Positions 1-6,954 of a DNA stretch of 17,025 nucleotides are shown piece after piece (position 1 is the stretch's first letter; each line of letters opens with the position of its first letter). The notes under the pieces were generated by a model that ran no database searches, was not told where the DNA came from, and saw only the letters and a list, made by a program, of their open reading frames with translations. Location: assembly GCA_945787425.1 (NCBI GenBank), contig CALZHO010000004.1, positions 1 to 17,025 of the forward strand. The letters are read 5' to 3'. The translations under genes were made by a program, and so were the position numbers. Source of the stretch: an uncultured Bacteroidales bacterium (GTDB taxonomy: Bacteria > Bacteroidota > Bacteroidia > Bacteroidales > Paludibacteraceae).

Positions 1-39
1 CATCATGTGCCGCCTTATTTTTTTATAGTAGGTTATTTC

Positions 40-1170
40 TTATCGTTTGCCGTACATATCGTCATAGTATTTCTCATACTCACCAGAGGTGATATTGTCC
101 ATCCATTCTTGGTGATCAAGATACCAGCGAACAGTTCTCTCAATACCTTCTTCAAATTGCAACGATGGTTCCCAGCCCAGCTCTGCTTGCAGTTTGCGTG
201 AGTCAATAGCATAGCGCATATCGTGTCCTGCGCGGTCGGTGACATAGGTAATGAGGTTCATGTCTTCACCCTCTTCGCGACCCAACAAACGATCTACAGT
301 ATTGATAACCACTTTGATAATATCAATGTTCTTCCACTCGTTGAATCCGCCGATATTGTATGTCTCAGCGATAGTGCCTTGATGGAAAATAAGGTCAATA
401 GCACGTGCATGGTCTTCTACATACAACCAGTCGCGCACATTCTCACCCTTGCCATATACTGGCAAGGGTTTGCGATGACGGATATTGTTGATAAACAGCG
501 GAATCAACTTCTCTGGGAACTGATAAGGACCATAATTGTTGGAACAGTTTGTCACGATAGTAGGCATGCCATATGTGTCGTGGAATGCACGCACAAAGTG
601 GTCGCTACTTGCCTTAGAAGCTGAATATGGGCTGTGTGGATTGTACTTAGTTGTCTCCACGAAGAAGTCTTCTCCGTAAGCTTCATGGTGCTCAGATGAT
701 GCTTGAGTAGAGAACGGAGGAGTAATACCCTCTGGGTGAGTCATCTCCAATGCACCATACACTTCATCTGTTGAGATATGATAGAAACGTTTGCCTTCGT
801 ACTTCTCTGGCTGCGTTTCCCAATAGAGTTTAGCTGCTTGCAAGAGCGACAAAGTGCCCATCACATTGGTGCGGGCAAAGGTAAATGGGTCTTTGATGGA
901 GCGATCCACATGACTTTCTGCCGCCAGGTGAATGATGCCTGTTACTTGCTCTTCTTGCATCAGAGCATATATGGTGTCAAAGTCGCAGATGTCGGCTTTC
1001 ACGAATCGATAATTAGGTTTATTCTCAATGTCTTTGAGGTTAGCCAAGTTACCAGCATACGTCAGTTTGTCCACGTTGATGATGCGATATTCAGGATACT
1101 TATTGACGAATAATCGTACAACATGGCTGCCAATAAAACCCGCGCCGCCTGTGATAATGATTGATTTCAT
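40..1170 (-). CDS. rfbB: dTDP-glucose 4,6-dehydratase
   Basis: This 376-residue cytoplasmic enzyme of the extended short-chain dehydrogenase family converts dTDP-glucose to dTDP-4-keto-6-deoxyglucose, the second step of dTDP-L-rhamnose and related deoxysugar synthesis. The sequence shows the N-terminal NAD-binding glycine motif GGAGFIGSH (residues 8-16), AESHVDRS near 84-91, the dehydratase signature STDEVYG (133-139) with the catalytic Thr134-Asp135-Glu136 set, and the YxxxK pair Tyr182/Lys186, followed by NNYGPYQFPEKLIP. The loop between STDEVYG and YSASK is longer than in the E. coli enzyme, which is common in Bacteroidetes homologues. It starts at ATG 1168-1170, only 39 bases after the birA stop, with no recognisable promoter between, so it is probably the last gene of dacB-birA-rfbB. 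Other rml genes are not visible; they may lie to the left or elsewhere. Confidence 0.95.
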   Translation of the reverse strand: MKSIIITGGAGFIGSHVVRLFVNKYPEYRIINVDKLTYAGNLANLKDIENKPNYRFVKADICDFDTIYALMQEEQVTGIIHLAAESHVDRSIKDPFTFARTNVMGTLSLLQAAKLYWETQPEKYEGKRFYHISTDEVYGALEMTHPEGITPPFSTQASSEHHEAYGEDFFVETTKYNPHSPYSASKASSDHFVRAFHDTYGMPTIVTNCSNNYGPYQFPEKLIPLFINNIRHRKPLPVYGKGENVRDWLYVEDHARAIDLIFHQGTIAETYNIGGFNEWKNIDIIKVVINTVDRLLGREEGEDMNLITYVTDRAGHDMRYAIDSRKLQAELGWEPSLQFEEGIERTVRWYLDHQEWMDNITSGEYEKYYDDMYGKR

Positions 1171-1209
1171 AGGATAGATATTTTATTTAGTTATTCATTA
1201 TTACTTTTG

Positions 1210-1962
1210 TTATATCACAAATCGTATTTGCTTAAAGTGATATTTTTTTTCTGCATTGTCTTGCAATCGAAGTACGAGTTCGCCTTGTTCTGTTACCGTC
1301 ACTATTTCGGCTAAAAAAGTATTTTTCGTTCCTTTTTCAGCTATGGATGTAGGAGCTATACTTACTTCTCGTTCCACATACTCATGCCAACCTTCTCGGC
1401 GGTAGAGGTGCTGTAGATAAGCCGATGATAGGTCCTCAATTTTGCTATTTTCCCACGATTTCATCGAACAAATCCACTCGTTCAGCAGTCCTTCAATATC
1501 ATATTCTCTTCCCGTAATCTCCTTCATCGAAATTGGATTTGGCGCATTGCTTTGCCAGTTCATCTGATGCACATTCACACCAATCCCTACTATGCTATGT
1601 TCCACATACTGACCTATCAGCGCATTCTCAATCAATATCCCCACCAGTTTCTTGTCGCCATAATAGATGTCGTTGGGCCATTTGATGGTTAGCCTTTCTT
1701 TGCCCAAATGCTTTGCCAATACCTCCCATAAGGTGATAGCCACCCACATAGATATGCGCCATTGCTCCGTAGCATGTAGTTCCTTGTGACGCAATAGGGT
1801 AGAGAAGAGCAGGTTCTTTCCTTTCTCACTTTCCCATGTATTGCCCGCTTGTCCTCGTCCTGCTGTTTGGTAATCCGTGCGTATGGTGTATAGGTGAGGT
1901 AAGGCATCCGTATATTGTTCACGCAGGAGCGTTGAGGTGCTATGTGTTTCTTTGATATACAT
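1210..1962 (-). CDS. birA: biotin--[acetyl-CoA-carboxylase] ligase
   Basis: This 250-residue cytoplasmic enzyme activates biotin to biotinyl-AMP and transfers it to the acceptor lysine of biotin carboxyl carrier domains. Visible motifs are the biotin/ATP loop GRGQAGNTW (35-43), KWPNDIYYGDKKLVGIL (94-110) with the conserved lysine (Lys105) before LVGIL, and GIGVNV (127-132). A short C-terminal domain follows. There is no N-terminal winged-helix DNA-binding domain, so it is the monofunctional type and should not repress biotin genes. The ATG start at 1960-1962 lies inside the 3' end of dacB; the 23-base overlap in another frame suggests translational coupling. The family assignment is firm; operon membership is inferred from the overlap. 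Confidence 0.94.
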   Translation of the reverse strand: MYIKETHSTSTLLREQYTDALPHLYTIRTDYQTAGRGQAGNTWESEKGKNLLFSTLLRHKELHATEQWRISMWVAITLWEVLAKHLGKERLTIKWPNDIYYGDKKLVGILIENALIGQYVEHSIVGIGVNVHQMNWQSNAPNPISMKEITGREYDIEGLLNEWICSMKSWENSKIEDLSSAYLQHLYRREGWHEYVEREVSIAPTSIAEKGTKNTFLAEIVTVTEQGELVLRLQDNAEKKYHFKQIRFVI

Positions 1963-3316
1963 CCAGTAGGTATTGTTCTATCACACGTTGTATCTTTTTT
2001 GTTTTGCAATTGGCGCTATTCACCATTACCGCAAATACCCATATTCTTCCGTCAGGCAAAAATATATATCCCGCATAGTTCTTTGTTCCACCGATAGTCC
2101 CGCTTTTGGCGCACACTTTTCCTTGCAAGGGAGTGTCTCTCAAAAACGAACTGAGGGTTCCACTCTCTCCGCTACAAGGCAATGATGCCAAGAATGCTTC
2201 TTTTTGGGTCGAACCATACATATATCGAAGTAGCTGTACGTACATACTGGGTGAAATCGTGTTTTGTGGGGCTAAGCCACATCCATCCAATATCTTTCCA
2301 CTGCGAAAACTGACACCTCTATTGCGCCAATACTCTCTTACAAAATCAGATGCGTTGTGTATGGTGCAGGGGATAGAGTATTTGGCACCGAAAGTGCGAA
2401 ATAGCATTTCTGCATATAGATTATCCGACTCCTGCTGCATATGCCTCACTATCTCGCTTATCGGTTCGCTCTCGTGAGTGAAGAGAAGTGTACGCGAACT
2501 GTTTACATTTTCTTCGCTGATATATGTCTCTTTCTTATCTACTTGAATACCATTCTGTTGCAGGATTTTTGTGAAGTCGCGTACTAAAATCAATCCTGGA
2601 TTGGGCATATCTCCTCGCACACCAAAGGTACGCTGGTTGGATGGTACGCTGCCCACCAAATAACGTTGATTGTTATAGGGCATACCATGTACAAAGGCGC
2701 CGTCATACGTGATATGTGTACATCGGATATGATTTTCAAATGCTATTTCGGGTATCTCTGGTGTGGTGTATAATACTTCTGCTATACTGCCCACAGCACC
2801 GCTTTTCAGTACGATATTCATCGTGTTGTCTTGGTATGATAATGCGAATATGCCAGGTGCGTAGTAGTTGCCTGCATCTTCCCATAGCCATGCGGGATTG
2901 AGTGCGTTGCCGTCAAAGAAACTCAAATCTGCTACCACAGAACCTGTAATATGCTGTATGCCTGCCTCGCGCAAACGGCGTACCCATGTGTACATAAAGT
3001 TGTGTTTACCCACATAGCGTGAGCCAAAGGTAGGATCCCCTCGCCCCTCTATGTATAGATTACCATGGAGCGTGCCGTCTTGAATATAACCCGAATAGGT
3101 GATGGGTGTTTGTATTCTATAGTCGCTACCCCACAATTCCAATGCAGTCGCTGCGGTCAGCAGTTTCATGGTAGATGCTGGGGGAATCACAGCATTCGGA
3201 CGGTATGCCTCGATGGTGTCACCTGAGTGATAATCGCAGATAAGGACACCAATATTGGCATCTTGAGTATGCGGATTCGTCGTGAGAATGGATAATATGA
3301 GCAGTAATTTAAGCAT
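1940..3316 (-). CDS. dacB: D-alanyl-D-alanine carboxypeptidase/endopeptidase, PBP4 type
   Basis: Penicillin-binding protein of the S13 peptidase family. It trims the terminal D-Ala of peptidoglycan stem peptides and may cleave cross-links, acting in the periplasm. With the start used here it has 458 residues: a short hydrophobic N-terminus (1-12) serving as signal peptide, the SxxK motif Ser48-Thr-Met-Lys51 in PPASTMK, the SDN motif Ser297-Asp-Asn, and the KSG triad Lys404-Ser-Gly in AKSGTIGGTKNYAGY. The large insertion between SxxK and SDN is typical of PBP4. A longer frame beginning with TTG at 3335-3337 exists, but that TTG is part of the -7 promoter element, so I chose ATG 3314-3316, directly before the hydrophobic segment. 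It is probably the first gene of a leftward operon with birA and rfbB. Confidence 0.92.
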   Translation of the reverse strand: MLKLLLILSILTTNPHTQDANIGVLICDYHSGDTIEAYRPNAVIPPASTMKLLTAATALELWGSDYRIQTPITYSGYIQDGTLHGNLYIEGRGDPTFGSRYVGKHNFMYTWVRRLREAGIQHITGSVVADLSFFDGNALNPAWLWEDAGNYYAPGIFALSYQDNTMNIVLKSGAVGSIAEVLYTTPEIPEIAFENHIRCTHITYDGAFVHGMPYNNQRYLVGSVPSNQRTFGVRGDMPNPGLILVRDFTKILQQNGIQVDKKETYISEENVNSSRTLLFTHESEPISEIVRHMQQESDNLYAEMLFRTFGAKYSIPCTIHNASDFVREYWRNRGVSFRSGKILDGCGLAPQNTISPSMYVQLLRYMYGSTQKEAFLASLPCSGESGTLSSFLRDTPLQGKVCAKSGTIGGTKNYAGYIFLPDGRIWVFAVMVNSANCKTKKIQRVIEQYLLDVYQRNT

Positions 3317-3334
3317 CTGCTGAGTTATATGGTG

Positions 3335-3366
3335 CAAAGGTACGCTTTTTTTTTGGATTACACAAA
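3335..3366 (-). promoter_or_regulatory. Bacteroidetes-type promoter for dacB-birA-rfbB
   Basis: Read on the minus strand, TTTG (3363-3366) is followed after exactly 20 bases by TACCTTTG (3335-3342). This matches the Bacteroidetes sigma-factor consensus of a -33 TTTG/TTG and a -7 TAnnTTTG. Transcription would begin near 3328-3330, giving a leader of about a dozen bases before the ATG at 3316. The -33 element lies inside a perfect inverted repeat. Confidence 0.75.
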
Positions 3367-3377
3367 CTTTTGTGTAA
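3358..3377. promoter_or_regulatory. Perfect 9-bp inverted repeat over the dacB -33 element, possible operator
   Basis: TTACACAAA (3358-3366) and TTTGTGTAA (3369-3377) are exact reverse complements separated by CT. The left arm contains the -33 TTTG of the leftward promoter, so a dimeric regulator bound here would block or alter RNA polymerase binding. The symmetry is seen directly; the regulator is unknown. It could also form a small hairpin, but it lies upstream of the predicted start of transcription. Confidence 0.5.
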
Positions 3378-3404
3378 ATTTATATCTACTTACACTCATC
3401 TTTT

Positions 3405-3436
3405 CCGTTACCACTCCGTTACCACTCGCTTACCAT
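3405..3436. repeat. Tandem 11-bp direct repeat in the divergent intergenic region
   Basis: CCGTTACCACT occurs twice without a gap (3405-3415 and 3416-3426), followed by a degenerate third unit CGCTTACCAT (3427-3436). The 11-base period is close to one helical turn, so bound proteins would line up on one DNA face, as at many activator sites. It lies about 280-300 bases upstream of the susC-like promoter and about 40 bases upstream of the dacB -33 element. The regulatory function is inferred. Confidence 0.45.
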
Positions 3437-3506
3437 CCTGCACATTCCTACTTCTTTTCTACTATTTTTCCAGCATATTTTTGGCAATTGCGATATATGT
3501 TTTTTA

Positions 3507-3536
3507 TTGTTTTTCGAGCAATTATCTGTATTTTTG
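3507..3536 (+). promoter_or_regulatory. Possible second upstream promoter
   Basis: TTG (3507-3509) is followed after 19 bases by TATTTTTG (3529-3536), which fits TAnnTTTG. It could produce a long-leader transcript of the susC-like operon or a small RNA. The surrounding DNA is AT-rich, so a chance match is quite likely. Confidence 0.3.
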
Positions 3537-3706
3537 TTGAATATCACTACTACAAAAACTCACTCTTGCCAAATAAAACGCAAATATTATGTAGTATTTT
3601 TATATAAATACAAATACCAGATAAACAATGATATATAATATAAGTGTAGTATAAAAATAGTTACTATATATGTGAAAAATATGTTGTAAAACATGTTCGT
3701 TATATC

Positions 3707-3737
3707 TTGCGTGTATGCGAATATTGTTGTATCTTTG
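3707..3737 (+). promoter_or_regulatory. Bacteroidetes-type promoter of the glucan utilization operon
   Basis: TTG (3707-3709) is followed after 20 bases by TATCTTTG (3730-3737), a full match to TAnnTTTG. The ATG at 3765 is 27 bases beyond the -7 element, leaving a leader of roughly 20 bases. This also decides the start of the susC-like gene, since the upstream in-frame ATG at 3693 would precede the promoter. Confidence 0.75.
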
Positions 3738-3764
3738 CAACGTATTTATTCAAAATCAACGACA

Positions 3765-6700
3765 ATGAAACGCTTAAATCTCACATGCTTATTTCTGCTT
3801 TTGCCAATTTTTCTATTGGCACAGACCACTATCTCTGGTATAGTGATGGCAGAGGGCGAACCCGATCCAGTAATCGGTGCAAATGTAATGGTGAAAGGCA
3901 CTTCGAATGGTACTATCACCGACTTTGATGGTAATTTCCTGCTTGAGGCCAAAGTAGGCGATGTCTTGGTAATCTCCTACATGGGTTATATTACCCAAGA
4001 AGTCAAAGCCACCGCTGCTTCAATGCACATCACACTCAAGTCCGACAATGTGATGCTCGAAGAAGTGGTAGCCATCGGCTATGGTACGATGAAAAAGTCA
4101 GACCTTACAGGTTCTGTCGCATCTGTGAAGGCTGAGGATTTGCAAAAAACTCCTATGGCAACTGTTGACCAAGCCTTACAAGGTAAAGCTGCTGGTGTTA
4201 CTGTGAATGCTAATTCGGGTCAGCCTGGTGCTGGTGCCGAAATCCGAATTCGCGGTATAGGAACTATCAAATCCGTAGCTAATCCTATTTATGTTGTAGA
4301 CGGTGTGGTACTAACTGACATTAACTTCCTCACGCCATCAGATATCGCATCTATGGAAATTCTCAAGGATGCTTCTGCTACTGCGATTTATGGTAGTCAA
4401 GCAGCTAATGGTGTAATTTTGATTTCCACTAAGTCAGGCGACAAGAATCGCAAAGCTGGCATTAGTTTCAATGCTTATTGGGGTATTCAAAACCGCTGGC
4501 GTAAGTTAGATGTTATGAATGCTATGGATCAAGCCGAAACGGAGATTCTAATGGCGGGTGGAGCGAAGGCCATCAGCAACTGGAACAAAGGGTTTGATTA
4601 TTGGTGGCAAAAGACAAATAATGTAGGCGGTAAGAACCCATTCTATCCAGTCAATTTTGACTATGGAGAGTATGCGGAAGCAGGAGGTACGGATTGGCAA
4701 GACGCTGTATTCCGCCCTAATGCGTTGGTACACAATTATAGCCTTTCTGTGGATGGAGGTGGAGAATGGGGAGCATATATGTTATCTGCAAGTTACTTTA
4801 ACCAAGATGGTACCTTGTTAGGTAGCAACTATGAGCGTCTAACGATTCGTCTGAACACGCATTTTAATGTGCGTCCATGGTTAAAAGTGGGTGAAAACCT
4901 TGCCTTTGCTACAAGCAAATCTCGTTGGGCAATGAATAACAACGCTTCCCCTCAGGCTTCTGTTTTATCTGCGGCGTTGGCAATGGCACCTTGGGATCCT
5001 GTTTACTATCCAGAAGATGCTGAAAATGGTTTAGGAGAATATATAGGAGGTCAACCTTCAGCTGCGTCCAACTTCACGAATGTTGTGAATCCAATGTCTA
5101 TGATTAACAACACAGTACCTAATAATAATATCGAGCGTTGGGTGGGAGATGTCTATCTGGAAATCCAACCAGTTGATGGACTTACCATTCGTCCTTCTTT
5201 GAGTATGGATATGAGTAACAATAGGGATCGCACATTCAATTATGCTTATAAGTACTCTAATGCCGACTATCGTGAGCACAACTCTGTAGGAGCATCAATG
5301 ACTCGTCATATGACACTCACCAACGATAATATCATCACATATTCGCAAGAAATAGACAAGCACAGTTTCTCTGTCATGGCGGGTGAAACGATGCAGCAGT
5401 ACGATTATTACAATATGGGTATTGGTGGTCAAGACATCGTTAATATTGACGAGAAGAATTGGTATGTCTTCAATACTCCAAACGACTCTACAAGAACATC
5501 GGGCGATGCGGTTTCTCGCACACGCCGCCTTTCTGTCTTTTCTCGCGTGCATTATTCGTATGACGACAGATACATTGCAACAGTGAACTTCCGCGCTGAT
5601 GCATCCTCTAAATTTAAGAAGAGCGATGCAGGCGTGTGGGGATATTTCCCCTCAATGGCATTAGCATGGCGTATTAATCAAGAAGCATTCTTGGAAGATA
5701 AGCAATACTTAGACAATTTGAAGCTGCGATTTGGTTGGGGACAAGTGGGTAATGACCAAGTGAATGAATCTGCATTTGTGCAGTCTATTGAAACCCCTGG
5801 TCCTTATTTCGTTGGATATGTCATAGGTGGCAATGTCGTTCCTGGTGCGGCTGTGCTATCACTGGTTAATGAGAATGGTAGATGGGAAACCACTGAACAA
5901 TGGAATGTTGGTTTAGATTTCGGATTCTGGAATGGTAAACTATCTGGAACGCTGGAAGGATATGTGCGTGATACGAAAGATGCTATAGTTAGTGTTAATG
6001 CACCTGCGCATGTGGGTAACCACTGGGCAATGTCCGCCAATTTAGGTACCGTCCGCAATATGGGTGTCGAATTAACGCTTGGTCACGACAATCGTGTCAG
6101 TGATTTTGAGTATGGTATCCATGCGAATCTCTCGTTCGCTCGTAACCGCGTAATTCGTATGAATGGCGGTAGTCCTGATTATGGAGATCGTACGAAAACA
6201 GACGAGGGCTTGCCTGTCCGCTCTTTCTGGGGATATAAGTATTTAGGTGTATATGCTTCTGACGAAGAGGCTGCCGCACATTTGCCTAATTCTACCAATG
6301 TGGTTAATGAAGGCGACTCTAAATATGAAGATCTTAGCGGTCCTGCTGGAGTACCCGATGGAAAGATTGATGACTATGATTGCCAAGTGATTGGTAATCC
6401 ATTCCCTTGGCTCACAGGAGCATTGACTTTTAATTTAGGATGGAAAGGTATTGATTTTAGTATCAATTTCCAAGGCGTATATGGCAACCAAATATACAAT
6501 GCGTTGCGAGAGCGCTTAGAAGGAACAGGACAAACAGCCACTTTGAGTTCTTCCATGAAAGATGTTCACATCTATTACAATAGCGACAAACGTCAAGCGA
6601 TGGAAGCAGCAGGTATTGATTGGCGTGCTTATATGGACCAATATAATGGTAGTATTCCTAACCCGCATGGTAATTCTATGAATGCAGCTGTTTCTTCTCG

Positions 6701-6935
6701 TTTTGTAGAAGATGGTTCATATCTGCGCTTGAAGGACTTAACATTGGGATACACACTTCCTAAGAAGTATTCACAGAAGGCATTTATAGAGCGCATTCGC
6801 GTCTATTTTACTGCCAGCAATTTGTTGACATTGACCAAATATACTGGCTATGACCCAGAAGTGGGTGGAGGTGTAGACTATGGTAATTATCCACAAAGTC
6901 GTACATTTATGTTTGGTGTTAATTGTGACTTTTAA
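3765..6935 (+). CDS. SusC-like TonB-dependent outer-membrane transporter
   Basis: This 1056-residue outer-membrane beta-barrel pairs with the next-door SusD to import oligosaccharides using TonB energy. It begins with a signal peptide (MKRLNLTCLFLLLPIFLLAQ, residues 1-20), then a carboxypeptidase-regulatory-like domain (about 22-92, with GTITDFDGNF and YMGY), a TonB-box-like segment EEVVAIGYG (99-107), and the plug domain (about 110-225) with RIRG, NPIYVVDG, SMEILKDASATAIYG and ANGVILISTK. The rest is a barrel ending in a terminal Phe (GVNCDF), the usual signal for outer-membrane insertion. I chose the start at 3765 rather than 3693 because it gives a clean signal peptide and lies downstream of the promoter. 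The substrate, beta-1,3-glucan oligosaccharides, is inferred from the enzymes encoded downstream. Confidence 0.95.
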   Translation: MKRLNLTCLFLLLPIFLLAQTTISGIVMAEGEPDPVIGANVMVKGTSNGTITDFDGNFLLEAKVGDVLVISYMGYITQEVKATAASMHITLKSDNVMLEEVVAIGYGTMKKSDLTGSVASVKAEDLQKTPMATVDQALQGKAAGVTVNANSGQPGAGAEIRIRGIGTIKSVANPIYVVDGVVLTDINFLTPSDIASMEILKDASATAIYGSQAANGVILISTKSGDKNRKAGISFNAYWGIQNRWRKLDVMNAMDQAETEILMAGGAKAISNWNKGFDYWWQKTNNVGGKNPFYPVNFDYGEYAEAGGTDWQDAVFRPNALVHNYSLSVDGGGEWGAYMLSASYFNQDGTLLGSNYERLTIRLNTHFNVRPWLKVGENLAFATSKSRWAMNNNASPQASVLSAALAMAPWDPVYYPEDAENGLGEYIGGQPSAASNFTNVVNPMSMINNTVPNNNIERWVGDVYLEIQPVDGLTIRPSLSMDMSNNRDRTFNYAYKYSNADYREHNSVGASMTRHMTLTNDNIITYSQEIDKHSFSVMAGETMQQYDYYNMGIGGQDIVNIDEKNWYVFNTPNDSTRTSGDAVSRTRRLSVFSRVHYSYDDRYIATVNFRADASSKFKKSDAGVWGYFPSMALAWRINQEAFLEDKQYLDNLKLRFGWGQVGNDQVNESAFVQSIETPGPYFVGYVIGGNVVPGAAVLSLVNENGRWETTEQWNVGLDFGFWNGKLSGTLEGYVRDTKDAIVSVNAPAHVGNHWAMSANLGTVRNMGVELTLGHDNRVSDFEYGIHANLSFARNRVIRMNGGSPDYGDRTKTDEGLPVRSFWGYKYLGVYASDEEAAAHLPNSTNVVNEGDSKYEDLSGPAGVPDGKIDDYDCQVIGNPFPWLTGALTFNLGWKGIDFSINFQGVYGNQIYNALRERLEGTGQTATLSSSMKDVHIYYNSDKRQAMEAAGIDWRAYMDQYNGSIPNPHGNSMNAAVSSRFVEDGSYLRLKDLTLGYTLPKKYSQKAFIERIRVYFTASNLLTLTKYTGYDPEVGGGVDYGNYPQSRTFMFGVNCDF

Positions 6936-6940
6936 TTAGA

Positions 6941-6946
6941 AGGAGG
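6941..6946 (+). promoter_or_regulatory. Strong Shine-Dalgarno AGGAGG before the susD-like gene
   Basis: AGGAGG ends 8 bases before the ATG at 6955, an ideal spacing for anti-Shine-Dalgarno pairing. The other starts in this window lack such a site, and Bacteroidetes genes generally make little use of it. It would raise SusD output from the shared mRNA. Confidence 0.75.
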
Positions 6947-6954
6947 AAAAGAAT

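Larger units (their letters stand above)
3317..3764. other. Divergent intergenic region between dacB and the susC-like gene
   Basis: This 448-base stretch holds no convincing gene. From left to right it carries the dacB promoter with its inverted repeat, the 11-bp tandem repeat, a weaker promoter-like match at 3507-3536, a very AT-rich block (about 3580-3690), the palindrome AACATGTT (3690-3697), and the susC-like promoter (3707-3737). The only longer open frame (3329-3607, plus strand) is a hydrophobic, AT-driven sequence that starts inside the dacB promoter region and resembles nothing known to me. Confidence 0.7.

Noticed and set aside
1..39. ATG pair on the minus strand at 1-6, possibly the start of a further gene left of rfbB
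   Set aside because: Only two codons are in the window, so neither the frame nor the product can be judged. No terminator is evident in these 39 bases either.
3329..3607. 92-residue open frame in the divergent intergenic region, plus strand
   Set aside because: It begins inside the dacB promoter region, is a hydrophobic string rich in Phe and Tyr typical of translated AT-rich DNA, and has no upstream promoter or recognisable similarity.
3693..3764. 24-residue N-terminal extension of the SusC-like protein
   Set aside because: The promoter elements (3707-3737) lie inside it, and the ATG at 3765 directly precedes a standard signal peptide.
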